In this document: piece after piece, positions 1 to 9,601 of the stretch | How the letters are laid out: every line of letters starts with the position of its first letter | Numbering within the stretch: the stretch's first letter is position 1 | Assembly (NCBI RefSeq): GCF_030704535.1 | Contig: NC_081817.1 | Span: 23,375,001 to 23,439,000 of the forward strand | Length of the DNA stretch: 64,000 nucleotides | Origin: Vitis vinifera | Taxonomy: Eukaryota > Streptophyta > Magnoliopsida > Vitales > Vitaceae | Reading direction: 5' to 3' | Translations under genes and position numbers: made by a program | Notes under the pieces: generated by a model | The model's database searches: none | Seen by the model: the letters and a program-made list of their open reading frames with translations, nothing else | Told to the model about the DNA's origin: nothing

Positions 1-354
1 TTTGGTGAAATAATCTATGGCGACTAGGATGAACTCATGACCAATGGAAGATTTTGGTGAAATATTCCCAATAATATCAATACCCCATACTGAAAATGGT
101 CAGGACGAGGTCAAAGCGTGTGACTCTGATGGCGGTGCGTGTACGAGATCACCATGAATCTGACATTCTAGGCATTTCTAAACAAACTGGCAACAATCTG
201 TCTCCATAGTCAACCAGAAATAACCCGTCCTCATAATTTTACGGGCCAGCATGCATCCTCCCATATGCGGACCACGAACTCCTGCATGAACCTCTCTCAT
301 CACTCGGTCTACAGAGGCTTGATCTAAACACAACAGAAGCATACCATCAGCTGA
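1..354 (-). pseudogene. gypsy integrase fragment (HHCC zinc domain and start of core), two stops
   Basis: The minus-strand reading shows an HHCC zinc-binding region, with His residues in the stretch around REVHAGVRGPH and the Cys pair in KCLEC, then the start of the catalytic core ending at the edge with ILVAIDYFTK. In-frame stops interrupt it at 178-180 (TAG, just before KCLEC) and 100-102 (TGA, where the family usually has Trp). Gypsy integrases insert the element cDNA into the host genome; this copy is broken. The C-terminal half of the core lies outside the window. Confidence 0.85.
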
Positions 355-2298
355 TCATCTGTATAAGGTATCTCTACAAATCACAAATCTAGTGGCCAAA
401 TTCCTCAGTACTCTCTGATCCTTGGTAGTGGCTACCTCATGGTATGTGTCAGATCTAAAAAACTGATAAATGTCATAATACCAAGGTAAATCATCTTGGA
501 CTTCCGTCTCTCCAATCAAACAACGGTAGATGGGTGTAGACCTCAACTCAATCAACAATGGACGTACAACTACATCAATCAAAATGTCCACAAAAGAAGC
601 TAGGGTAGCTAAAACGTCGACAAATCGGTTATGATCTCTAGGCAAATGAACATATCTCAAGTCATCAAATCTTGCAACTAGAAACTCCACATAAGTGTGA
701 TACGACCTAAGCTTCACATCCCTAGTCTTCCAGTCTCCTTGAATCTGTCTGAGTACCAGGTTATTGTCACCAAATACCTTCATCTGTCTAATGTCAAGCT
801 CCAATACAGTCTCCAAACCAAGGATACAAGCTTTATACTCAACTATATTATTCGTGATAGGATGTCGATCAGGGAATGCCAAACGAATAGACCTCAGAAT
901 ATGATCACCTTAAAGGGATACCAACAGAACACTTATCCCATACTCTGACTGATTGGCTGCACCATCGAAGTACATGCACCATCCTGATAAGTTAGTAATA
1001 GCAACAAACTCCTCATTTGGAAAATCATCATCAACTGGTCTATCCTCAAATGTCGGTAGCGAGGCTAAGTGATCGGCGACAATACTTTCCTTAATAGGCT
1101 TTTGAGAAACATACTGGATATCGAACTCTATCAAAAACATGAGCCATCTCATCAGTCTACCAGTCAATGCAGGTCTATAAAATAAGTATCTCAACTGATC
1201 TAGGCGGGATATCAAATGCACTGAATACTCTGTCATATAATGTATCAATCTCCTGGTAGCCCAAACTAGTGCTAAGCAAAGGCGTTCAATCATAACATAT
1301 CTCATCTCATACTCCAACATCCTCTTACTCAGATAGTAAATAGCTCTTTCTGTTCCTAAGTCATCAATTTGAGCTAACATACATCCCAAGGCCATGTCTG
1401 AAACTGACAAATACAGAAAAAGTGGACGTCTCGGCCTAAGAGGCACTAAAACAGGAGGAGAAAGCAAATACTCCTTAATCTTCTCAAATGCAAGCTGACA
1501 ATCATCATTCCAAACTTTAGGTTGGTTCTTCCTCAAAAGACGAAAGATAGGCTCACATATGTATGTCAATCTGGCGATGAAACAACTGATGTACTGTAAC
1601 TTGCCTAGAAAACCCCTGATCTCTTTCTTAGTCTTCGGCGTAGGCATGTCAAGTATGACTTTGATTTTATCTGAGTCGACCTTTATGCCTCGCTCACTGA
1701 CCATATGTCCCAATAATTTCCCAGAAGTCACTCCAAAGGTGCACTTCTTGGGATTCAACCTCAATCTAAACTTCCGGATCCTCTCAAAGAATCTCTCTAG
1801 AGCCTTTAAGTGATCTGTTCTACCTCGGGATTTCACAATCATATCATCCACATAAACTTTAACATCCCTATGCATCATGTCATGAAACAAAGTAGTAGCG
1901 GCCCTCTGATAAGTGGCTCCTGCGTTTTTCAACCCAAATGGCATAATCCTGTAACAGTAGCTACCCCACTCAGTAATAAAGGTTGTCTTCTCCATATCCT
2001 CCGGAGCCATCAAAATCTGATTATACCTTGAAAACCCATCGATGAAAGACAACATCGAATGGTCTGTGGTACTATTGACCAACAAATCAATGTGTGGGAG
2101 AGGAAAGTCATCTTTAAGGCTGGCTTTATTAAGATATTTGAAGTTAACACAAACTCTAACTTTGCCATCCTTTTTAAGAACAGGGACGACATTAGCCAAC
2201 CACTCTAGATATTCAACCACTGATATGAATCCAACACTGAGCTGTTTCTGAATCTCCTCTTTCACCTGCAGATTCCAACGTGGATGCAACCGTCTCAA
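355..2298 (-). pseudogene. gypsy reverse transcriptase and RNase H domains
   Basis: 2298-910 encodes the RT palm and fingers, with FPLPHIDLLV, an FIDGFSRYNQI stretch holding the first catalytic Asp, MPFGLKNAGATYQR, and the active-site motif YVDD within VKVYVDDMIVK. The first RNase H-type domain follows, ending in VADHLASLPTFEDRPVDDDFP, then the start of a second RNase H-like domain at WCMYFDGAANQSEYGISVLL. A break at about 883-909 shifts the frame. The rest of the second RNase H domain lies in 882-355, with a VEYKA Glu, a GDNNLV Asp and HLPRDHNRFVDVLATLAS near its end. A tandem RNase H pair is common in plant gypsy lineages. The frame break makes the copy defective. Confidence 0.9.
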
Positions 2299-2301
2299 TT
2301 T

Positions 2302-3330
2302 CTACTTAATTGGTCTGGCATGTGGTAGGATAGGTAAGTGGTGTTGAACTATAGAGGGATCAAGACCAGACATGTTCTCATAAGACCATGCAAAGACATC
2401 CACGTATGACCTGAGTAAATAAATAAACCTATCTCTCTCATTTGTAGATAGGGGTGAACCAATCTTCAGCTCTCTAGGTTGATCCTCTATGCCAAAATCA
2501 ACAGTCTCAACATCCCTTGTAACAAGTGAAACTCTCTCATCCATGGGATCGAAGTCATGATCAAAAGAGTCATTATCTGAATCGGGTTGCGCAATCTCAT
2601 CATCTATATCAAATATTTGTGAAGTGGGTGAGTGGGGTACAAATGAGATATTATCACAAAAGACGGGCGAATACTCAAAAAGACTCAAATCCATAAATGA
2701 AGCAATAGAAACATTGTCAGAGCGGGAGACAAATCCTGATAAAACATCAAAAGAAAGAGATGGGTTCACAAGGTCAAACGCTCCCTCAATTGGGTTAACA
2801 GTGCCCTCAAACAGGCTACTATCATCCTCTAGAAGCTCTAGAATAGGAATAGTCTAGGTCCCCTTAAGAACCTCAATGGTAGACACCCCAAACATATCAA
2901 ATGGTGAAACAGGCTGAAATTGAACAATACTGGTAATCTGGCTCATGGTTATCATGTCCATCTCATCTCGGTACTAATCACGGGGAACAACTCCATCAAT
3001 CATCTCAATAGGATCAACAATCACTCCATCATCAGTGATCTCCTCTGGAAAGCATAGAGACACCAGGCTAGTTCGATCTGGAGACGTAGGAGTAATCGCC
3101 ATAGGAAAATAAGTGTTGGGAGCCCCATCACTCAACTGTAACTGGAAAATATATGCTGAAGCTCGGTCTCTCTATCTGTATGAACCACAATATCAATCTC
3201 TTCTGACAAAGGTCGAATATCTGATCCTCTAACAAAGTAGTTGACCAAACTCATCCTATAGGATCGAATAGGATAATCAAATGGTATGTGGGATAAATGG
3301 GCCCTCACCATCTTCTTGCACAACTGTGCC
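2302..3330 (-). pseudogene. gypsy polyprotein linker between protease and RT
   Basis: The block 2769-2302 is acidic (Asp and Glu rich around DIDDEIAQPDSDND) and ends with SYVDVFAWSYENMSGLDPSIVQHHLP. That sequence typically sits just upstream of the RT domain in grape gypsy polyproteins. A second block (3332-3132) includes QLCKKMVRAHLSHIPFDYP, also typical of this linker. Stops lie between and around the blocks, including one immediately before the RT block at about 2299-2301. No enzymatic domain is present. The identification rests on position and family resemblance. Confidence 0.7.
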
Positions 3331-3470
3331 ATGTAACGGTAATTAGCCTCAATAGGAATGAACCCAAGTCCAAATGTCGTATCATGGTCAATGACAACTA
3401 TAAACTCGTTGGGTCCTTGTTGACGTCGTCATAACCCCATGCCAGTAGAAGAGTCATACCCCTCATCATA

Positions 3471-4139
3471 TCAAGAACCATTGTGCTTATCAAAAGACAT
3501 AGCTACAAAATCTCTACAAAAATCCTCAATCTCAAGAGTCTGTATCTCATCAAAAGTAAACTCAGTCAGAAATAGGTCATCCTCACTATGACTGATTTGA
3601 AGTACTAGCTCAGAAGAGGCAAATATATCTCTGGTAGACCGTACCATGATGACCTGCCCATCATGAATGAACTTCACTTTTTGATGAAGGGAAGAAGGAA
3701 TAACTCCAGCTCTATGAATCCATGGTCGGCCTAATAGCAGGTTAGAGGATGTAGGAATCCTCAAAATCTGGAACAAAGTAGAGAATGTGGTTGGACCAAT
3801 ATGCAAATCAATCACCAAGGTACCCATAACCTCCCTCTTGATGCTATCATATGCTCTGACTGTCTGAGTAAAATGACCAAAATCTAAAGGTGCAAAACCA
3901 AGGGCTATAGCAAGGGCTAAAGGGCAGACATTCAGGGATGAACCATTGTCCAGCAGGACAGATGGGACTCTATGGCCTAAACAACAAACTGTGATATATA
4001 GAGGGCGTACGTGGTCTGAACCCTCAAGTGGCAAGTCATCATCTGAAACACAATGCAAGTGGCCCTGTTGGCCGTCATCATATGAATCAATCCCTCTGGA
4101 GTGGTGGTAGTCTTTACTGTAATCTGACTTAAGGCTCAA
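3471..4139 (-). pseudogene. gypsy aspartic protease (retropepsin-like) domain
   Basis: 222 residues. The catalytic loop reads VLLDNGSSLNVCPL: DNGS in place of the DTG/DSG of other retropepsins, a form common in plant gypsy elements. A second conserved block reads LLLGRPWIHRAGVIPSSLHQ. The C-terminus contains DLFLTEFTFDEIQTLEIEDF, a family-typical acidic tail. In an active element this domain processes the Gag-Pol polyprotein. It is separated from gag upstream by a frame change around 4136-4139 and from the linker by stops, so it is a relic domain. Confidence 0.85.
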
Positions 4140-4580
4140 ATCAAAACATCTCTATGAGTACTGGATGATGCTAATAAACTCCAAATGGAAATACGAGCCT
4201 GAGTGCTCTGTAGCTGTCTCAAAACTTCATCATCCTTTCTCCTAACCTCCTCATGAGAGGCTGCACCCTCAAACGGTCTGACTGTTGGTGGTGGTGGTTG
4301 AGCTCTCCTCTCACTACAAGTCACAATATGTATCTCTCTCCCCTCTAAATTATCATCCTCTGGCCATAAAGTGAATGGGACAAAAGTATCCTAACATCCG
4401 ATAACCAAGGGTATAGAATGAGTCAATTGGAATGGTGTCTCGTCTGGGATCAAACTGAATGGTGTAGGAGTCTGAGGACCCAATCAAACCCCATCAACCT
4501 CATAACTGTCATGTAAAACACTCGGCTCGGGTAATTCATGAAAGGATCTCACTTTTGCTAAACTTTTAGGCTGATCAAGT
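4136..4580 (-). pseudogene. gypsy gag C-terminal remnant
   Basis: The minus-strand reading gives a peptide with EVLRQLQSTQARISIWSLL followed by ASSSTHRDVLI. This sits at the gag-protease junction of grape gypsy polyproteins and continues in a shifted frame into the protease block. Farther upstream, from about 4325 to 4580, further polyprotein-like sequence is interrupted by stops. The capsid region and zinc knuckle are not visible, so the element is truncated or too decayed here. The boundary at 4580 is approximate. Confidence 0.65.
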
Positions 4581-6479
4581 CATACGACATTTTGGCGAAT
4601 TGTCTTATTTGTTCCAGTTTGTTTTACTTGTTCCCATTCTTTTGTTCCTTGTTACATCAACATTTCTAGCTTGTTAATTACATGACATTGTCATAGGACA
4701 ACAGATTGTAGCAGTCCACGGGGTTTCAAACATGGCATCTCTCTTGAAGGTTATGAATGAAAAAGTTTCCTAAGCTTTGCTTGTCTTTGTTAGGTAAACC
4801 AGGTACATCCATTTAGATTGCTTCCCACCTTTTCATGCCCATGTAGAATGAAAACCAGAAAAGATTCAGACCACTATCCAAAATTTCCTAATTGTAGCTG
4901 GGGTCATCAAGTTACTATGGCTAGTTCTTCTCTATCGTTTTAAACCCAACATATTCAATCATTGGTTACACTGACAAAAATCTGTTTCCATTTTTTTTTT
5001 TTTGTAGTTGAATGATGCATGAAAATCCATCATAATCCCTTTCTTTTTTCTCTTGCATTTTGGAGAAGGAAAAAAAATGTGGTTTGGTTCTTTGTAAATT
5101 TTGTTTCCAATTCTGTATTGGTTAATTGAGCTACTATGGTGTGTTCTTTTTCATGGCTTGATAATTTTCAATTTTCTAGTACGTAGGCTATAGTTCTGGA
5201 AGCACCTCACCCATCTAATATTGGAGGGCCAGATTGCTGATTGTCCACTCTTGAAGCAACAAAGCAGGAAACTGTGAATCGTAAGTTTCCTCATCGATTC
5301 TTTGTTTATGGATATTTTTGTTTTTCCAAAGAGTAAGATGGATCCCTGTGTTTTTTGTTGGGTGTTGTGGTTTGCATATCAAGATAGGGATTTATTACAA
5401 GAACTATACTACTCTTGGGGGATTTGGATGCATTTTGAAGGAAGAAAGCAATGTTTAGTTGCGGGCTTAGAAATGCATGTAGACTTGGCACAAATTTGAA
5501 ATTGGAATGATATGACCAAGTAAGTACGAAGGGATTGGCATTGTTTACTTGAAACATCTGGCTTGAATATGCAACTTTCTCAATTCAACCCTTATGGTTT
5601 TGTTTTGTTTGTTTTGGATTTCAGTATATGGACATGGTTTTATCTGAAACCTTGCAACCAATAATGAACGCGTGGATATCTCACAGGAACAATAGGTAGG
5701 AGAAAGATGATTGACCTCTCTGTCAGCAGTCAAAATCTATGCCAATATCCCGCATTTGAATCTTTGCTTCAGATGCTGCTTGTGCCCTTGAGACTAATGT
5801 GACAGTTGGAAATTGCTGTGTCCTTTGTGTTGGTTGTTAGGCCAGTTTTTATGGAGAGCAGGAGAACAACATCCCCAGTGAGTCTGAAAGTTTTTCCATT
5901 CTCTTCCCATAGGCTAACTCCCAATACAACAGCTTGGAATAGAACAAAAGCATGTGTAACAATGTCAGCTAGCTTTCTCAATGTATTTTAAAAATTGGAA
6001 TTGCTCATCCTGTGTATCAGTTTTTGTCCACTGCTTTCATGGGCTGACCCCCAATACAATTGGTTCTCTTGTAGTGAAAGGAACATGCAATCAATGAAAT
6101 GTTTGGATATAATAGCAGTGATTTGAACTTGTGACAAATATTGTAAAAGGAATCCAAGTTTTAAGGATTTCACCATGAAGTATCAATATCTAATACAATC
6201 ATGCACTGTGAGCAACACTGATAACCATATACAAATCACATATTTTAAGAGAGGCAAATTAAACTTGCAAAGCCATCAAACTTTATTTTGAATATAGGTG
6301 GTATATTCCTCTTCAAACATGGTATTTCCTAAGTGTTGGCTGCAGTTTCAAACAAAAAAACTGGGGATGAATATTGAAGAGAAAACAAAGAGTAAACCTG
6401 AGAACAGAAGAGTGTTTCAGTCCACCAAAAACAGAGGACACTTCTTAACTCAGTCCACCAAAAGCAGAGGATACATTTT
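4581..6479. other. Gene-free spacer, no recognisable element
   Basis: Short open frames of up to about 83 codons occur on both strands, but none shows a recognisable domain and they overlap each other. The base composition is ordinary for plant intergenic DNA, with a T-tract at about 4990-5002. A phrase at about 4715-4800 (a plural of CTCTCTTGAAGG...CCTAAGCTTTG) vaguely resembles a block repeated in the NLR spacers, but it is too short for me to call homology. I see nothing else here. Confidence 0.5.
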
Positions 6480-7075
6480 CACTCTATATATTTCTATTCT
6501 TTCTCTATGTACAATAAGGTTTAGCAGTGGATAGAGCTACTAAACCTTGCTTTTTTGGGACCTAAGACATAAGACATTACACCTAAACTAAGGGAGAGTG
6601 CATAGCTTAATGTGCTTTTCATGTCATCAACACAGCCACCCCAATCACTGTCACAATGGCTAATCAACTTCACTTCAACATTCCTGAAATTTTTTATTTA
6701 GAGCTTCATTGTACCTTGCAAATGTCTCAAAACTCTTTTTATTGTGCAAGATGTACATGACTAGGAGAATGCATGAGTCCAATCAAACTCTTGAAGTGAG
6801 TTTTCCTCCATTGTCTTTTTTCAACTTTTCATTCACAACTAAAGGACTAGATATAAGATGGCAACAATCCCATGTCACTCATTTCTTTTCTAAAATTTTC
6901 AACCATCTTTTCATTATTTTTGATAAAAATCAAATCATCAATATAAAGAGCAATAATAAGGATCTCTGAATTACCTTTGCTCCACATAAAGGGTAGGTTC
7001 ACTCTTACTTCTATTGAAACCAATTTCAATTAAGTAGTTGCCAATTTGAGTGCACAAGCATGAAGAGTTTATTTC
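6480..7075 (-). pseudogene. Ty1/copia RT-RNase H remnant
   Basis: The minus-strand reading around 7029-6847 gives ILIIALYIDDLIFIKNNEKM, the copia RT active-site block (YVDD-type, here YIDD). Farther along, around 6770-6560, are pieces resembling LMHSPSHVHLA, VLRHLQGTMK, CDSDWGGCVDDMKS and KKQGLVALST, which belong to the end of RT and the copia RNase H domain. Stops and small indels interrupt all of it. It runs opposite to the copia fragment at 7110-8317, so the two are separate insertions or a rearranged pair. Confidence 0.75.
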
Positions 7076-7109
7076 AAACCATATAAGAACCCATCCCCAT
7101 TGTTGCTTC

Positions 7110-8317
7110 TCCCTCTTCATCTCTCCCTACACCATCAACTAAAGATTTAGGTCAACTTCCATCCTAAATCTTATTCCAATACCTTTTGTCAACTGTGCTT
7201 CTACCACCTCACCCTGTTGTCCTCCACCTATTAATAACCAATGATGAAAATATTAGTAATCACAAATATATCGGTACTTTAATTTTATAAATATATTAGA
7301 TATAAATAAAATATATCAACAAATATTTTGACATAACATATTGGTTGAGTGAAAATTGATCAAAACTTATGGAAATATAAAAAAAAAAAAACTCTTAAGA
7401 ATGAAATTAGAAGTATAATAGACATTTTAAAGTTGTTTTGTTGAAAAAATTAATTCATGTATGATATGATTTATGATATTAAATTTAATTATATCATATT
7501 GATTGATAAAAAATATGAATTTTGTAAGTGTATACTCATTATGAAGGTAAATTATTACAAATGTACTAATTGTGTGATTTAAATGTATTACTATGCTAAG
7601 TTAATTTACTTACATCTATTGAAAATATACTAATTTAAATTCAATGCTATACTAATTTAAAAATGTACTGAGTTAATTTATTCTCAATAGTTTATTATTA
7701 CACTTGAATATCAAAATAAAATTAAATCAATATTTTAAAACTAAATTATTACAAATGTAATAATTATGTAATTCAAATATATTTATGATTTTTATTTAAA
7801 AATATAAGTACATTTTGACACAAAATATTTTTATTTAAAATTATTGATAATTTTATTTATGATTTTATATTTGTCTTATATTTAATTAGTATACAAAATA
7901 AATTATAAAACAATTAAAATGAACTTATTTATAATAATTTAATTTTTAACCAATACATCTCCAATATAAATTTTGGTGATTTTTTTCCATATATGACCGA
8001 TTTTTTGTTTATATCACCAATATATTTGTGATTATCAATATATTTATCGATATTTTTGTCAATCGATATATCTTACCTATATATCTTATCCATCTTATTT
8101 AATACGGAGATATATCCCAATATTTTCATTGTTAATAACCATCCCATGATCACTCGTGCAAAAGACAACATCTCTAAGAAGGCTTTCCTTGCTCACCGAC
8201 CAACTGAACCTCACTCTTATTCACAAGCTGCCAAGGATCAGAACTTCCAAGCTCCTAGTTTATCAACTTCCGAACCAAACTCTCCATTGTTCCCAAACCT
8301 GTGAGCTTGTGGGGGGA
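7110..8317 (+). pseudogene. Ty1/copia remnant (integrase-RT linker), split by an insertion
   Basis: Two halves read in the same frame either side of an AT-rich insert. The left half ends in PCCPPPINN at about 7235. The right half continues as HPMITRAKDNISKKAFLA from about 8145, followed by EPHSYSQAAKD. This is the Pro/Ser-rich linker between integrase and RT in copia elements, ending at HPMxTRAK. RT and RNase H are missing: the frame stops at 8302-8304, followed at once by a purine run (8305-8317) and an LTR-like block. The element is therefore internally deleted or non-autonomous. The left boundary is approximate. Confidence 0.65.
7241..8131. mobile_element. AT-rich insertion with inverted ends and 10-bp TSD (Mutator-like, non-autonomous)
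   Basis: This ~890-bp, extremely AT-rich segment has no coding capacity. It is flanked by a perfect 10-bp direct repeat TTAATAACCA (7231-7240 and 8132-8141). Its ends are imperfect inverted repeats: the left end contains ATGAAAATATT, and the right end read in reverse gives CAATGAAAATATT. A subterminal block AATCACAAATATAT is also present in inverted form (about 7257-7270 and about 8023-8040). A 9-10-bp TSD points to the Mutator superfamily. Removing the insert and one TSD copy restores the copia linker frame, which supports the boundaries. Confidence 0.7.
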
Positions 8318-8606
8318 TGATAGACTTCCAGAAACTACACCTAAAGATGCTTCCAGAAGTTACACCTAAAAATGCTTCCAGAAGTTACACCTGAAGCTGC
8401 AAGAAATTACAAAATGGCTTCACCATTGTTAGTTAGATATTGTTAAGTGGTTTAGAGGTTAGATGTTTAGTTCAACATTGTTGCAAGTTAGTTAGCTTAC
8501 TGTGTATATAAACCTAAAGATGTTTAGTTACCAAGCAGAGTGAAATAATAATTTCATTAACTGAACCAATACCCACTACAATCAATCATCTTTATTGTCA
8601 CACATC
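8318..8606 (+). mobile_element. LTR-like block at the end of the copia remnant
   Basis: The purine tract TGTGGGGGGA just upstream resembles a polypurine tract, and the block begins TGATAGACTTCC and ends near CACATCA. It holds a TATA-like stretch (TGTATATAAACC, about 8501-8512) and a short 25-bp tandem array. The overall layout fits a copia 3' LTR. I did not find the partner 5' LTR in the window, so the element is either partial or the other LTR has been lost. The right end is inferred from the CA dinucleotide only. Confidence 0.5.
8325..8399 (+). repeat. Three 25-bp tandem repeats inside the LTR-like block
   Basis: Units start at 8325, 8350 and 8375. Each begins CTTCCAGAA and contains TTACACCT or CTACACCT. 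Units 1 and 2 differ at only a few positions and unit 3 diverges at its end. Short tandem arrays in an LTR upstream of a TATA box often act as enhancer-like repeats, but nothing in the sequence proves that here. Confidence 0.85.
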
Positions 8607-8659
8607 AATAATTTTACCCAATTAAGTTTCCCAACTTCCCACATGTTCCTCAATTTCTC

Positions 8660-9601
8660 ACTTTTCAAAAGATTTACGGACCTGCTTTTTCTTTTTCTTT
8701 TCCGATTTTCTTTTTCTTTTTGGATTCTTTTCTTTTCTTTCTATGCTGCATGCAAGGCCCACCAGTAATCATATTGTTTTTGATGGGTGGCAAAAGTTCA
8801 TATTGTGGTGTGTTTGAATATGTAGCGTCTTGAAAGTAAGAAATAATAGAAGTTTACTCGACTCAAATATTCTCCATTTAATAATGACATGATCCCTTAC
8901 AATATCATGATATCATGCATTTAATAAATAAATTAAATTGAATTACATATAAATTGACTAATACGATTTTAACCCGTTAAATTATTAATGTGATATGATT
9001 CATTTAACTTGTTTAATAAATATATTAAATTAGATGATATATATGAATCGACATGATAATCTATTAATATGATTCTAACCCATCAAACTTTTAACATGAT
9101 TTTGACTCGTTAAACACGTTAACGCTTTTATAAGTCATTAAATTTGTTCACATGATTACAATCAATTTAACCAATTTTCAATTTCAAATATAAATGTATT
9201 ATTTTAAAATATTTTTTAATTGCTTTAATGTTTAAGATTATTTTTAAATATTTTAATGAATGTAATTATTTAATATCAATTATAATACATTTATAATATC
9301 AAGTATAAATGCATCAATTATTATCAAATCTAGTCTTCAGGTCACAGCAAACAAATGTATCAATAATATTTTACAAGAAGTAGACCCACCACCATCAATT
9401 ATTTTTCCTTTCTCTCACACTACTTCGATAATGTTACCTAAAGTTTGCCAGCTGCCATCCGTGACCCCGTTCTCACTTTTCCCCTTGTTTTGGTATGCCC
9501 TGCAAATCCAACCAACATCATATTTTTCTCAGGGAACTGCTCTAGTCTTCACTTGTTTCCATCTCTCTATTGCCCTGCCCTTTGCTTTCTTAGTGGAAAC
9601 A
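8660..9601 (+). promoter_or_regulatory. Upstream region of NLR1, paralogous to that of NLR2
   Basis: The stretch from about 8660 (ATTTACGGACCTG, then a pyrimidine tract, then TTTCTATGCTGCATGCAAGG) closely matches 18788 onward in front of NLR2, so the promoter was duplicated with the gene. It continues through an AT-rich part to a conserved proximal block at about 9350-9470, with TAGACCCACCACCATCAATT and a CT-rich tract likely to lie near the transcript start. TTGACT W-box cores lie at 8954-8959 and 9102-9107. WRKY binding there would fit pathogen-responsive expression, but this is inference from short motifs. Confidence 0.5.

Larger units (their letters stand above)
1..4580 (-). mobile_element. 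Ty3/gypsy LTR retrotransposon, degenerate, truncated by window edge
   Basis: Read on the minus strand, this stretch carries gypsy polyprotein domains in the expected order: a gag C-terminal piece (about 4580-4136), retropepsin-like protease (4139-3471), a linker (about 3330-2302), reverse transcriptase and RNase H (2298-355), and the start of integrase (354-1). The order protease, RT, RNase H, integrase is diagnostic of Ty3/gypsy. Several stops and frame changes separate the blocks, so it cannot make one polyprotein. No LTR lies in the window: the 3' part of integrase and the 3' LTR would be left of base 1, and I could not find a 5' LTR or primer-binding site to the right. The right boundary near 4580 is where gag-like reading ends and is approximate. 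Confidence 0.9.

Noticed and set aside
5302..5557. Overlapping open frames on both strands near 5.3-5.5 kb as a possible small gene
   Set aside because: No recognisable domain, no conserved partner, and both strands are open over the same bases, as expected by chance.
9431..9601. N-terminal extension of NLR1 with a hydrophobic stretch that could be read as a signal or membrane segment
   Set aside because: The family start MKVVGEAILSS/MEVVGEAILSS lies at 9602. The upstream frame is not conserved between NLR1 and NLR2, and it is closed a few codons upstream in NLR3. It is best read as 5' leader.
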